Positions 8,984 through 19,310 of a stretch of 64,000 nt of DNA are shown in pieces. The stretch comes from Kappaphycus alvarezii (Eukaryota; Rhodophyta; Florideophyceae; Gigartinales; Solieriaceae). The translations under genes were made by a program, and so were the position numbers. Position 1 is the stretch's first letter; each line of letters starts with the position of its first letter. Under the pieces are notes generated by a model. It searched no databases. It was not told where the DNA came from and saw nothing but the letters and a program-made list of their open reading frames with translations. Location: assembly GCA_002205965.3 (NCBI GenBank), contig NADL03000645.1, positions 1,054,001 through 1,118,000 on the forward strand, given 5' to 3'.

Positions 8984-10351
8984 TGATGTGCGCAAAATTT
9001 GCACACGAAAAAAAATCTAGAGGAGGACCAAATTTGGATACAGTATCGGGATTTGCAAGATATTTTTTACAGTTCCTGGATTTGCAAGATATTTGTAATT
9101 TGGAGGAGCGTGGCAAATTCATGAGTTGATTTTTTTTAAGACACAGTGTCATTAATAGATGTCATTGCTGTACACGTCCAAGGTCGACATACTTTTCGAA
9201 GACGTCCCAGTATTTAAACTTCGAAGTCGACGTCGTTGAGGCAACCCCCCGCCATCAACTACCCATCGGCTCACCCCTTCTTTTAGCCCTTAGCAGCATG
9301 ACCAACCTCCGTCTTTCCCTCACCATCACCAAGTCATCCCGAGGCCGTCGTCCACTCAACGTTTTGGCCCTGATGGCAAATGGTCCAACCGACTACGATG
9401 ATTACTGTAGAAGGTTGGGCCGGGAACGCGTTCGGGAGTGGGTCCGCCATAACTGCTTCGAGCAGGCAGAAGAGGCAGAGGAGCAGGAGTAGGGAGAAGA
9501 GGAGATAGAGGAAGAGTAGGATGAGGAGGATGAAGAGGAGGACTGGGTGGATCCGTGGGAACCACTAGTGTATAACGGTGGGGGGCTCCCATGGAGAAAG
9601 GAGGGGAGACTGAGGGAGTAATTGTGATCTCTGACTCTCCTGACGAGGATGAAGAGAGAAGAGAAGAGGAGGATGAGGAGGATGAGGGGGAGGGAGACAT
9701 AGAAAGTGCTGGATTAGTGAGGAAGGGGCCAGAAAATATGGACCAGGTGGTTCCGACTCCGGGACCGGATGGGGACGTCCTCAGTGGCCCAGATATTTCA
9801 CAGGAGGCAATGGAGAATTCTAAGCCGTTCGCGGATATTTGTGTGGACTGCCTGGGTGGAACGGATATTTTGGGGGAACTGTTTGGCTCTGATGTAGAGG
9901 ACTAAGATATGAAGGAAAGAATCTAGATATTTATCCTGATAGTATCTGCTGTTAGTCTTTCTCGTTCACACGATTCCATTTCATGCATTTATGGTTTTTA
10001 ATATGTTTCTTTGAGACTTTAGGGATACCATAAATTCTATATACGCTGAGTAAACTGCTTCCTCTTGTGGAGGTCAAGCAAGTTGGCAGACAACTTCAAG
10101 TCAAGTCCCGAGTAGTAGGAAGTTGAGAGTCAACTTCAGACCCAAGAAACCTTTTTCCTACGCTGCCCACAGAGCATCAGTGGTAGACTCTGCCCCTTTC
10201 ATACTTGCTGGTAGCCCTCTCAACTCTCTTCCATATATATTCCTTCTTGCTCGTTCAACTATACCACGGTAGCACTTTTGTCGCTTGCAACACCCCCTTC
10301 TTGGGGTAGTTGGTTCTGAGTATCTCTTTTCCCGACGATTTACCCCTATCA
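8984..10351 (+). repeat. Element 1 right LTR
   Basis: This copy is 1368 bp and matches the left LTR throughout, with about a dozen base changes and several 1-bp indels by eye. TATA-like boxes lie at 9211-9218 and 10038-10043. The acidic ORF copy here (9298-9905) has an extra early stop (9490-9492), the shared TAG, and one base fewer in the G-run near 9580. It keeps the ELFGSDVED ending and stop at 9903-9905 that the left copy has lost by frameshift. Confidence 0.93.
9298..9905 (+). pseudogene. LTR-encoded acidic protein (right LTR copy), interrupted
   Basis: Same frame as at 2594-3201. Relative to that copy it carries a GAG-to-TAG change at 9490-9492, the shared TAG further on, and a 1-bp deletion in the G-run before the ATG at 9591. 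From 9591 to 9905 the frame is open for 104 codons and ends ELFGSDVED, giving the more complete C-terminus. The two LTR copies are lightly and differently damaged, as expected for independent decay after insertion on top of one inherited stop. Confidence 0.5.
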
Positions 10352-10356
10352 ATATC
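10352..10356. repeat. Target-site duplication, right copy (ATATC)
   Basis: Perfect match to 2274-2278, directly after the CTATCA terminus of the right LTR. Confidence 0.93.
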
Positions 10357-12069
10357 CTTGCATAAAGTGCCTACGAGAAGTCAGAATCCTGTAAGCATGC
10401 TGGGTGTCGTAATAGACTCACCACGAACAACTTTATTCGAAATTTGGTACTATCCTTTAACAACATAATTACGTCCGCAAATTAAAAACACCATCGCCCC
10501 TTGATTGCACCTTCCGCGATGAACAGGCTAGGAAGTCGTGCTAGTGAAATAGATTTTCTGATATAACCTCAACTCGAGGTTATAACGCACGGATCAGGCG
10601 ATTTTCGCCCACTCACTAGTGCCTCTGTGGTCATGTAAAACAGGTCAGGGGAACATTAAATTAGTATACTACGAAGGACTTAAAAATCCGCACTAGGTCT
10701 TATGCAGAGTGCGAACTGTACACGGAGAGGCATCCCGCCGTCGTTGAGCCTCGACCTGTATCATCCACATGACAAGGCCCTAGATCAAAGAAACAGGAGC
10801 TATAGGTGGCACAGACTATTTCGATGTCAATTTCGTCAACCCACTAGCCCCTTTTCACTTCAGTATTCGATCTTTCAACTCTATCACTAGTCTTAAGGCC
10901 TCCATGTAAGGCAATTACAGGAAGTACCAAGGTTTTATTTCTACATAGACCGAGAGGGAAAGGCTCCTCTTCTTTCCAGTTCCCACTCTGATGGGATGGA
11001 ATCCAGAAGCTATTTTCGTTGTCATTTGGTTAGCAAGAGGTTGTACGAATATATATTTAGATTCCTCTAAATCTCCTGGACGAGATCTACTGTTTTGCGA
11101 AGGCACAATGGACTTAAGGTCTCCTCTAACGCTTCCTTTCTTTAGCTGGTCTATCTATATCTTTCTATGTATACTGAAAATGTCTGCTATCTTCTTTGTC
11201 ACACAACGCCTTGCCCATAAACCCTTCTGATCCTCAGCTCCCAGAGCTCCCAAAGTAAATACACCCCTATTAACCCGTAGATCGAAGAGATAAAAGAAGA
11301 AGATTTTACTTCAATTGGATTCTATATCTATCTAACCGATTCAGTTACTGTAAGAGGGGGGAATGATGGGTATTTTACTTCGTGGTGGAATCTTAATGGA
11401 GTCCGGAGAGAAGGAAAGGAGAAAACACAACCGGGTATGCCTTTTCGCGAACCTGTGACTAAATCTGCGGGTCAAGGCAGGCGAGGATGCATGCTGCATT
11501 TGACAGTACAGCTTGCGCTGCAAGAGCGATTACTGGTTGCTTTACAATACTTGATTCCCTCCATTTGAAACGTCGTGTCTTCCATAGACAGAATGAAGAC
11601 TTCTGTCATTCTCTTCGTTACACAACGCCCACCTCCAACGCTCCACTAGTTTCCAGCATTGGTAGGTCTCCCACTAAAAATACCTCCTATTCCTTCTATG
11701 TTGGGATGCCTGGCGGTTTTTTTGAGAAGTGACCATCCTCGATGTCTAAATGCGTAATAACCCGTTGGTCCCACGAATAGAGATGCTCGAATCTCTTATG
11801 ACTCGCGAGATTTCCACGAGACAGGCGTAAGTTTTTCTAAGTTTTTAATATTCAAACTACTTAGAGGGAATAAATTGCTCCCGGATGCTATGAAAACACA
11901 CAATGTAGCCCCTATGATAAATTTCATTGTTTCTTTTCCTTCATAGTCATCCCTTGCTACAGGACTCCGTGCTCCTCAACCTATACTGCTGATTTCACCG
12001 CGTTATACTTAAGTGGACTTCCTTTTTCGTCACTTCCCCCCTCTGGTAATGCCTGGTATGGAACGCGAT
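10357..12069. other. Intergenic, degenerate repeats
   Basis: No supported gene. A short nuclease-tail fragment lies near 10757-10870 (separate entry). A perfect 9-bp-stem hairpin, TATAACCTC-aactc-GAGGTTATA, is at 10562-10584. The remainder shows no recognisable motifs on either strand. Confidence 0.5.
10757..10870 (+). pseudogene. Fragment of non-LTR retroelement nuclease tail
   Basis: The stretch around 10796-10860 reads RWHRLFRCQF in one frame and, with one shift, WHRYFDVNFVNPLAPF-like residues. It aligns with the better preserved tail at 25410-25470 (GRDFFDVTFVNPPAPS). The nucleotides also match (ggcacagactatttcgatgtcaatttcgtcaaccc versus the 25.4 kb copy), with about 25% difference. This is the conserved FDVT.VNP core of the C-terminal nuclease-like domain, a short isolated piece. 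Confidence 0.5.
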
Positions 12070-12375
12070 TCTTACGTAGAGTTATGAACTGCGGTACAAT
12101 CAACAGTTTCAATCGCTATGCGAGGTATTTAAGGGAAATAATATCGGTTGGATCTAATGGGCAAGTTCCAAGGCAGTGCACGTTGACGGAAGCAACAGAC
12201 AGTATCATCTAAGTTGCTTCATTTCTCAATGTAATAATCACATCGGGAAAGGAGAGGGAGAACAAGGAGGGGTGCTATCGCTTAATACAATACCTGAACG
12301 AGCGCAGCAGGGGCAGCAATTTGGCTGCGAAGACGTCCTGGAAAGAACTGACAGTATTGTACTGTAAAGCCACAC
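12070..12375 (+). repeat. Dispersed repeat, copy A
   Basis: About 300 bp matching 18201-18517 in the same orientation, beginning tcttacg(t/c)ag and ending in a tactgtaa run. Shared blocks include caacagtttcaat, tatcatcta, caatgtaataatca and ggctgcgaagacg. An open frame is shared over ~60 codons. By eye, codon differences there are mostly amino-acid-changing (about 18 versus 7 synonymous), so it behaves like a non-coding repeat. The family is not recognised. Confidence 0.7.
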
Positions 12376-13615
12376 TCCTCCCTTGCCAAAATGCATTGTA
12401 CAGGTATTTAGGACAAATATCGAGAGTACTCCCGGCCTTTGGCTTGCACTCAAGCTTAACTCCCATATCTTTTTTAATTGTTTCTGCTGCAGCTCTTGGC
12501 TTTCTTCAAGGAGACAACTGTGTCCTATAGCGTTATTTTAAATGGATATAACCTTGGGTCTTCGAAAGTGTAGGATTGCTTCTGTTTTAGCCCGCGGTGT
12601 TGAGGAAAGAAGCCAAGAAGGATACCAAGCGATGGTTTTGGGCCAAGGCCCTGTTGTAGAATCGAAAGCATCCCTAATAAATAATTGCAAATATGGAAGC
12701 GATAGATATCATTAGTGCTCAAGAAAATCATGACAAATGGAAAGAAGAAAGATGTCGGTGAATAATACTCAAATTTTCTTCTGAATATTATTTTTCTTCA
12801 AATTTTCTGGAAAACTATGGGATAGATCAGATATATTTTCCACGAGTAAAACACCCAAACCTTTCCCCCTTTTCTTCATCTCTATTCCGCAGTATCTTTT
12901 GATCGAGTTGAAAGCTTAAATGCCTATTCTCAACGATGTTGCGGAAAAATTCTTGGCTCATTGGATTTTTAAACATTCTGCAATATCATTTTAGTTTGGA
13001 AAATCCGATGTCGGAGATGGTCTCGTCGCGAAATCCTTCCGAGAAGCAGCGATACCTCTCATCATGTGTTTCTCCGATGTCCTTGATTCTTTGATTGTCA
13101 CATCAACTAAGCTTTTGTTATATTCACTGGTATCTTATTACTTAGGGCCGCCGAAAGTTCTAGGGAGTAGGTCAGAGCGATATCAAACATATCGCTAAAG
13201 GCGATAAATACTCCAGCCATAACGGAACGTGTTATCCGGTGAGTTTTGTAACATTTGAAAGAGATAGGAGCTACATTTCCGCTTTCGTCTTACATGGAAA
13301 CAGTCGGTCCTAGTTGATAGGATAGGCCCCTTTTGCTATCAAGAAAGCGTCTGAAACACAGAAGCACCGGATTCCCTAGAAATGCAGCTTTGGAATACGA
13401 GATTAAATTTTTTCCGTAGCGTACCAGATCCTCTTGTTCAACTGGTGAATTATTGAAGCCTAATTTCCTTGAAGCTGGGCGTAAGTACCTTTGGAAAGTT
13501 GAAGTATCTCAAAAAAAGCAGGCCGCGACTGCACTAGTCAAGCAAATCTTAATCTCATAAATGTGAATTGCCCGGACGATTTGTTTAATGTAATTTTCTC
13601 GATATTGCGCAGATA
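12376..13615. other. Intergenic, no supported feature
   Basis: Stops in all frames and no motifs recognised. It lies downstream, on the minus strand, of the copia reverse-transcriptase remnant, so it may hold unrecognisable copia 3' sequence. Confidence 0.4.
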
Positions 13616-13619
13616 CCCA

Positions 13620-14170
13620 ATTTATTCAATGGAAGTGTCCGTATCCTTCAGTTTATTGATGATTCATTCTGTGAAATAGAAGAAATAGGAGATTCGTCCT
13701 TCATTTCAAAAAGTCTCATTGGGTTTTTTCGAGGGATTCCAGAACTCTGATTTTCCATATCTATAGTATCGTCTACATACATTACGATATGCCTTGATAG
13801 GAAAAAATTTGCTCTCAGATAGTACAGAGCCGACTCGGCGCCGAACGGTGTCATCTCACAGTTTCCCGATGTTATATTTAAAAACTTCCTTTTTAAATGT
13901 AACTTTAAATGTAACCTTCAGGAGAAGAACTTAAATCTTTTCACTAATTTTCTTCCCCATTTCATTGCATTGCACGATTTTATTCCTAGTGCAGAGAACA
14001 TCATTCTCAGCTATAAAATCATACTACATAGACAATAAAATGAGTTTGAAGCCATTCTCCTATCCTATTCGATGGTCGAAAACCTTATCACCAGGCTGCT
14101 ACGAGCGATAGCTAGCGGGACAAATCGTATAGTGAAGGCCTAATATTAGCTCGACTCCGGCTATTTGGCT
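13620..14170 (-). pseudogene. Ty1/copia reverse transcriptase remnant
   Basis: The minus-strand reading at 13854-13648 contains ESALYYLR, then HIVMYVDDTID with the copia-type YVDD catalytic motif, and RLFEMKDE, the usual block 25-30 residues after it. Further upstream on the same strand (~14150) a decayed SLYDLS...AAW reading fits the SLYGLKQ..RAW motif of copia elements. Stops and frameshifts break everything outside the central 69 codons. No LTRs or integrase could be assigned. This is a different superfamily from the gypsy elements here. Confidence 0.6.
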
Positions 14171-16364
14171 TTCCATATCTTTCCAATAAATGACGGAGAG
14201 CTGAGCTCGCTCTTGTAAAGCAACTGCGCCTGTCTTGGTTCAGACTTTTTTAGATCTATGGGCGCTCTTTGAAAACTGAGGCGGAATAAACGGATCCCTC
14301 TGGACCGAGAGTGTCTTTCATCGCCTTTACGGGGAAGACAAAGGCAAGATGTTTGCCTCTGTCGGGTTGGGATACCGTGATCTCCCTAAACGTTATGTGT
14401 AGAGGTTCATTCTATCGTTCTACCATTTCTAGGCCGAAGAGTTGCTCAAAACAGCTACTTATGACTTATAAATTGTCGATTCGAGTCTACTGAATGATTT
14501 TCGGACCACATTTGGATCCTTTATCAATGTTGATTCGGTGAGGTAGGCATGTATAAACTCTAGCCCAGCGTTAGGGAAGTTTCGTCCAAATATAGTCGCT
14601 TCGTGAGCCTACAAATCTCGTGTCATCATCAACTATATACGAAGTAGGACCACCATCAATATTTATAATACCAATTATGATACTTTAGTTGGAGCTGGGG
14701 TTTTGAGCACTTTCAGTTACGCGGAAATGGTACGGTGCGAGCTTAACTCACTGCCAAGGGTCAAAGTTTCTCTAAAATCTCACCACGTCGAAATTGTTTC
14801 CGTTGTGACTTCTTCTGGCCTATCTCATTTGATAAGGTTGAAAAACTTTGAGGTGCCTCGATGAAGTAACTGCCTGTGAAATCTGCTCAGCTGAGTATTT
14901 GTGAACTAATTTTCCTTTTGTATGTTCATTGGAGCAAAATTTTGACGGCTCGGGGGTCTGTTTAACGCCATGTACTAGAAAGTAACAAAATAAAAGTACC
15001 CTTCTCGCATGTTGTGCGTTACTTGCTTAACTGGATGACTGAAAACGTTGTATAGGACTATTAATTCGCGGATTATAACATAAAGTACGAGAAGATACTT
15101 TATATCGACTGCAATTATGTCCACCTCGAAGTATACGGGAGGTACTCAAGGTGTTTTCTGCAATTTAATTAATACCGGTCAAAGGGATTAATGTGTACCA
15201 TCTTCAAAAAAAGTTTGTTACGCGAAGGATAAACCATGCCAAAGTGAGAGCTGAATATGTTAAGGAGTTTGTTAAGCTCCTTCGGCCGCTGACAGATCTC
15301 AGTGCACCAACATCGCAGAGAAGACCGAGCGGACGATAATTTGTTGTTTCCCTATGAATTTCTCCAATTTAAATATCTGACATGTAAATTTCGACCTTTT
15401 CGCCCGAATGGTCCACCATGGTGCTTTCGTTGATGTTGATGCGTACGTTAATTTAGTTTATCCCGCCGCTGAGCTGAAAATCCTTCTCGTAGCTCAAAGA
15501 GTGCGACATCTCACCCATTACAGTGCTTGCCGAACAAAATATAAATCTTCGCCTCTTCGGTGACTTTTAGTTGCTCGGGACGTAACGCCAAGAGTTCTTT
15601 TTGTGGTTGATCGTAATCGAAGGTGTTACTTTCAGACAGACTTGAAGCTATAATTGAGTCAGTTGCCGTAAGTTCGCTGTTCTCAGCTGAAAAGATTTTT
15701 TCCTTGGCAAGATCACCTTCTTTGGAAAGTAGGGACTTTTATAGAGTCTGTCTAAAATTCATCATTTCTAATACGCTGACGTGTGAAGTCTACGAAATTT
15801 TTAGGGTCGCTTTTGTTTGGGCTATCTCAGTGTGGATGCTCACAGTTGTATTATTTCAATCCGCGGTTGCGATTTTCAATACGGATATAGATACGGGGCC
15901 GTGGGCTAGAGTATGAACACCTGATGTTTTCATCCGATCCTCCTGAGATGGTGGAGTATTTTTAGGATTTACTGAGGGGAATCCCTTGTTGTTCGTAGTA
16001 GTACGAGGATTTTGTTGTTATAAAAACGGTTCTTTCTGTAGGTAATCGATCTTCTCCACAAACTTCTGTCTTCTTCAACCCCGACCTCTGTTTTTTCGAG
16101 ACAACTCTTCCCATCTGTTTCTTTTAGGAACAAAATCCTGAAACGACTTTTCCCTACGAATCTAAATTTAATGTACAACTCCAATTTAAATTTCTTCTAT
16201 GAGGATAGTGGTCCTCCTTTTTCACAAAATAAATCTTTCGATTCGTGGTCCGCTTCGTCCTCCAAATTCAGTTCCTTTATTATATCACGCATATTTTTTT
16301 ATTACTGCCCTGAATGCGTCTGAATTCAAAACTGCAGCATTGCATCGCATTTTTTTATTTCGTG
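14171..16364. other. Intergenic, possible decayed copia interior
   Basis: No convincing protein motifs. A 97-codon plus frame at 15623-15916 and minus readings around 15500-15800 look loosely protein-like but match nothing recognised. Position upstream of the minus-strand copia reverse transcriptase makes decayed gag/integrase sequence plausible, without direct support. Confidence 0.35.
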
Positions 16365-16396
16365 CAAGGAAGTGATACTTTTCGAAGGCATCGCCC

Positions 16397-16404
16397 TATT
16401 TAAA
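16397..16404 (+). promoter_or_regulatory. TATA-like box of the solo LTR acidic ORF
   Basis: TATTTAAA lies 76 bp before the ATG at 16480, mirroring the 79-80 bp spacing in element 1 LTRs, although the flanking sequence is diverged. Confidence 0.5.
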
Positions 16405-16479
16405 GTTCTACTTCAACATCGTTGAAGCAAAAACCCCGCCATCAACCACTCCATCGGCTCACCCCATTTTTGCCTCAAC

Positions 16480-16974
16480 ATGACTAGCCTCCGCCCGTCC
16501 CTCACCATCGCTAAGTCATCCAGAGACCGCAGCCCCCTCAGTGCCCTGGCCTTGATGGTCAATGGACCAACTAACTATGATGATTTTTGTGGAAGAATGG
16601 ACCATGATCGCGTTCGGGAGTGGGTCCGCCGGCGTTGCCTCGAGGAGGCAGAAGAGGAGGTAGAAGAGGAGGAGTCTGAGGATGAGGTGGAAGGATCGGA
16701 AAGTGAGGAGGACTAAGTGGACGCGTGGGAGCTTCTATTGTACAACGGTGGGGTAGCTGCTGTGGAGGACGGAGGAGAGAGTGAGGGAGTAACTGTTATC
16801 TTTAATCCTTTGACACGGATGAAGAGGAGGTTGAAGGTATGAGGAGGGATTGGAGGAGCTGAATATTTTCGAGTGGAATATCTATTATTATGAGCCGTTC
16901 GACGGGATTTGTGGGGATTGTATTGGCGGTATGGGTATTTGGAGGAATTATTTGGCTCTGATCTTGAGGATTAA
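16480..16974 (+). pseudogene. LTR-encoded acidic protein, diverged copy
   Basis: The first 78 codons are open (stop 16714-16716) and align without gaps over about 58 codons with the element 1 LTR ORF. Conserved blocks are SLTI.KSS, LALM.NGPT.YDD.C and REWVR. Counting by eye, about 13 codon differences are synonymous and 18 change the residue. The frame then becomes Glu/Asp-rich and hits TAA where element 1 has TGG. Downstream, after shifts, it still ends ELFGSDLED followed by TAA (16972-16974). Keeping both ends in a diverged LTR argues for past protein-level selection. Confidence 0.5.
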
Positions 16975-17108
16975 GGTTGTGAGGAGCAAATGTAGATGTT
17001 TATCTCGACAGTATCTTCTTTTGGTCTCTCTCTTTCACACAATTCCATTTGATGCATTTTGTGGTACTTAACATGTTTGTTTGAGACTTCAGGGTTAGTC
17101 AAAACTTC

Positions 17109-17116
17109 TATATAAG
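17109..17116 (+). promoter_or_regulatory. Main promoter TATA box of the solo LTR
   Basis: TATATAAG, about 310 bp from the LTR end, matches the element 2 LTR box exactly. Confidence 0.6.
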
Positions 17117-17442
17117 CCGTGTAAACTTCTTCCTCTTGTGAAGGTCAAGCATTTGGCAGACAACTTCAAGTCAAGTCTCAATTAGTAAGGAAGTTGAGAG
17201 TCAACTTCATACCCAAGAACCGCTTTTCTTTCGCTGGTCACAGAGCATAAGTGGTAGACCCTGCCCTTTCTATACTCACTTGTAGCCCTCACAACTGTTG
17301 TCCATACCCACCTCTTTCTGTTCGCCTAACTATACTACGGTAGCTATTTTGGCGCTTTCGACACCTCCTTCTTGGGGTAATTGGTTCTGAGTATCCTTTC
17401 TCCCGACGATTCATCCCTATAAGCTGCGGAAGGGAAAATCCC

Positions 17443-17499
17443 GAAAGAGTTGCTTACCCCATGACCACTTTTGCAGTGGTCACGGTAAGCAATTCTTTC
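17443..17499. repeat. Quasi-palindrome beside the solo LTR
   Basis: Left arm 17443-17468 (gaaagagttgcttaccccatgaccac) pairs with right arm 17476-17499 around a 7-base loop, with a few mismatches and a 2-base bulge. It begins 21 bp after the LTR end. It has no run of T typical of a terminator and does not resemble a tRNA. It is one of four large fold-backs in the repeat-rich half of the window. Confidence 0.75.
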
Positions 17500-18200
17500 A
17501 CGCGTTGAACTACCTGAAGACTGACTCCTAGTGTCTATCCGACCAAGCACTGTCCTCAGGACAATTTCCGTTACATTTTGGAAAGGTGAATGTTTTGGAA
17601 GCCCGAAATTTTTACCGGAAAAAAGGTTTTTTGTGGTTAGTTACAGTACAGTAATTTTTACTGTACATGCACCCTCGTTTCTAAAACCCCCACGATAATA
17701 CGAACTATTTTACCTTCCAAAATGAAGTCGTTTTCATAACTTCTTGAGAAGAGCGGAAGCTGGTGAGGGAAAACTGTTCAAGCCTTCACCGAGGTCAACA
17801 ATCTTGAAAAGTTTGTTTTGATCGGCCATCTACACTCATGAACTAATGCGGAGGGATTAGAAATGCGCTGAGGTAAAAAAAATTTTGTATTGAAAAAGAA
17901 GTGCTAAAAGTAGTCCTCATATGAGGACAACGGTCCAATAGACACTAGACCGCATCCTAAGAAATATTCCATCCATATGTGCATAATTATGCGCATGTCG
18001 GTCATTGGGATTTTGATCCAATACATTCGTCCATGTATCGTTCAGGAATGTGGTCCAACGAAAACAGTCTGGGCGGTGCAAGTATTTGGTGCCATGGCAG
18101 TGGACGCACTTGTTCAGTAACACAAAGGACGAAGGTAGGTATCAGTGTTTGAAGAGCGTAAGAAGAAGAGCCCAAAATCCGGGGGGCTACAGAACCCGGT
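17500..18200. other. Intergenic
   Basis: No gene supported. A perfect palindrome GTACAGTAA-ttt-TTACTGTAC lies at 17646-17666. Confidence 0.5.
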
Positions 18201-18517
18201 TCTTACGCAGCGTTACGAACTGCAGTACAAGCAACAGTTTCAATTGCGACGCGAGGGAGATGAAGGCAAGAAGACCGTCTGGATTTAATCGGGAAGAGCC
18301 AACGCAGTGGACAATGGCCGGAAACAACGGACGGTATCATCTACGGTGCTTAGCTTTTCAATGTAATAATCATATTGGGAGAAGAGAGGGAGAACAAGGA
18401 AGGGCACCACCACTAAATACAATGTCCGAGCGAACGCAGCAGGGACCGCAGTTAGGCTGCGAAGACGGCTTGGAAAGCACTTGCAGTACAGTACTGTACT
18501 GTAAGGCGACAGTGCCA
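18201..18517 (+). repeat. Dispersed repeat, copy B
   Basis: Matches copy A at 12070-12375 along its length with roughly 75-80% identity by eye. It ends in the nested palindrome cagtacagtactgtactgta (18484-18503). Directly after it, cagtagatactgaa(c/t)gcattaaacttctttctt (~18543-18577) recurs at about 23979-24012 inside non-LTR copy A, so the two regions share more than one repeat. Confidence 0.7.
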
Positions 18518-18607
18518 ACCAAAAAAGCCTCACTGTCCCTCTTCAGTAGATACTGAACGCATTAAACTTCTTTCTTCTCAATCAAGCAGTATTTCATGAA
18601 CGCAATT

Positions 18608-18916
18608 TCAAAGTGTCGCTGATAGGATTACGAACATATCTTCGTAACGATAGCTCTTACTCTGGTAATAAACGAAGTTTACTTCGGGTGTGCCTAATCC
18701 GGCTATTGCTTCTGAGAAGAGTATCTCTTTCTTGTACATCGAAACTAGATGGGCTTCATCAAACCACTTAATGTGATGCTCTAGTTGATCACGCTGCTCA
18801 AATTGACCTGGTAAATGTTGCAAAAGAGGGTCTATTTTCCAGAAAACTGAGACGTTACTTGTCGGACTTTCGGCCTGCTGGTTCTTCCGTGCAAATGCTT
18901 TTTCTGACTTGAGCAA
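18608..18916 (-). CDS. Hypothetical protein, possible 3' exon of a minus-strand gene
   Basis: A 102-codon frame with balanced, protein-like composition (IKWFDEAHLVSMYKKEILF near the middle, YYQSKSYRYEDMF near the end). No domain is recognised. The frame is open a little upstream of its first Met (LHEILLKSEKAFARK), so it may continue from an exon such as 18961-19155 on the same strand. A GTGAGT donor-like site lies at the end of that upstream frame, but no clean in-phase junction could be fixed. It is divergent from the amine oxidase gene. It may be a decayed gene rather than a functional one. Confidence 0.35.
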   Translation of the reverse strand: MLKSEKAFARKNQQAESPTSNVSVFWKIDPLLQHLPGQFEQRDQLEHHIKWFDEAHLVSMYKKEILFSEAIAGLGTPEVNFVYYQSKSYRYEDMFVILSATL

Positions 18917-18960
18917 TATCTCATGTAGATCAGTTTCCTCTCGTCAACAATTATCTAATG

Positions 18961-19155
18961 CTACCCACTCACAACCTTGACAATCTCACTTCCGGAAATA
19001 GCCTCTAGTACCTCTAGGCAACGATGTAGACTTTTCCCCCTTATTTTCTTTTGACGCTTCAGTATTGACATTACACAATTTGCGGTAGATGTCTTATGTC
19101 GCTTCCTGTCAGAGAAACGCTCACCAGTGGTCCAGTGAATATCTCCGCCCCTCAA
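18961..19155 (-). CDS. Hypothetical basic peptide, possible first exon of the same gene
   Basis: A 64-codon frame starting at ATG 19155, 155 bp from the amine oxidase ATG and pointing away from it. It is Lys/Arg-rich (FSDRKRHKTS, LKRQKKIRGKS) and ends LEAISGSEIVKVVSG before TAG. Whether it is a separate short ORF or an exon joined to 18608-18916 is unresolved. The close divergent spacing would suit a shared promoter. Confidence 0.3.
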   Translation of the reverse strand: MRGGDIHWTTGERFSDRKRHKTSTANCVMSILKRQKKIRGKSLHRCLEVLEAISGSEIVKVVSG

Positions 19156-19310
19156 GCGGAGGAATCAGAAATGGTTCCCTTTAAAAGTTCGACAAACTCA
19201 ACTACCAAACCTACTGTTCTATATCCACACCTTCCCTGTCCTCATTACACTACCCCTACCTTCCTACCGCTATTGCTTGATGCTATCTGTTATTCATCCT
19301 CGACGCAATC
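19156..19310. promoter_or_regulatory. Divergent intergenic promoter region
   Basis: 155 bp separate the amine oxidase ATG from the first ATG of the minus-strand hypothetical. The amine-oxidase side is pyrimidine-rich (cctaccttcctaccgc), with ttctatatccaca at about 19217. No clean TATA box at a typical distance is evident. Confidence 0.35.

Larger units (their letters stand above)
2279..10351 (+). mobile_element. Element 1: complete Ty3/gypsy LTR retrotransposon insertion
   Basis: The element has direct LTRs of 1370 bp (2279-3648) and 1368 bp (8984-10351), TG...CA termini and a perfect 5-bp target duplication. The internal region of about 5.3 kb holds gag with zinc knuckles, protease, reverse transcriptase, RNase H and integrase in the Ty3/gypsy order, then an extra ORF. 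By eye the LTRs differ at about a dozen substitutions and half a dozen 1-bp indels, so the insertion is young. Despite that, the internal frame is broken about ten times, and a segment around the integrase/extra-ORF junction (~8095) is missing relative to element 2. The copy was therefore probably non-autonomous when it moved, unless some frameshifts are assembly errors. Confidence 0.95.
16365..17421 (+). repeat. Solo LTR, long type, 5'-truncated and diverged
   Basis: Similarity to the element 1 LTR starts near the TTCGAA/TATA-like region (16380) and runs to tctcccgacgattcatccctata, lacking the final CA. The first ~200 bp of the LTR are not recognisable. Both promoters are kept (TATTTAAA 16397-16404 and TATATAAG 17109-17116), as is the leader hairpin region (~17165-17210). 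No internal gypsy sequence lies on either side, so this is an old solo LTR. It is clearly older than element 1 and gives the comparison that reveals conservation of the LTR ORF. Confidence 0.85.

Noticed and set aside
12176-12367. Frame conserved between dispersed repeat copies A and B as a possible protein
   Set aside because: Codon differences are mostly amino-acid-changing, and the frame has different upstream contexts; a non-coding repeat explains it.
17443-17499. tRNA, terminator or microRNA precursor at the hairpin
   Set aside because: No T-loop GTTCRA box, no cloverleaf, no T-run; it fits an inverted mini-duplication better.
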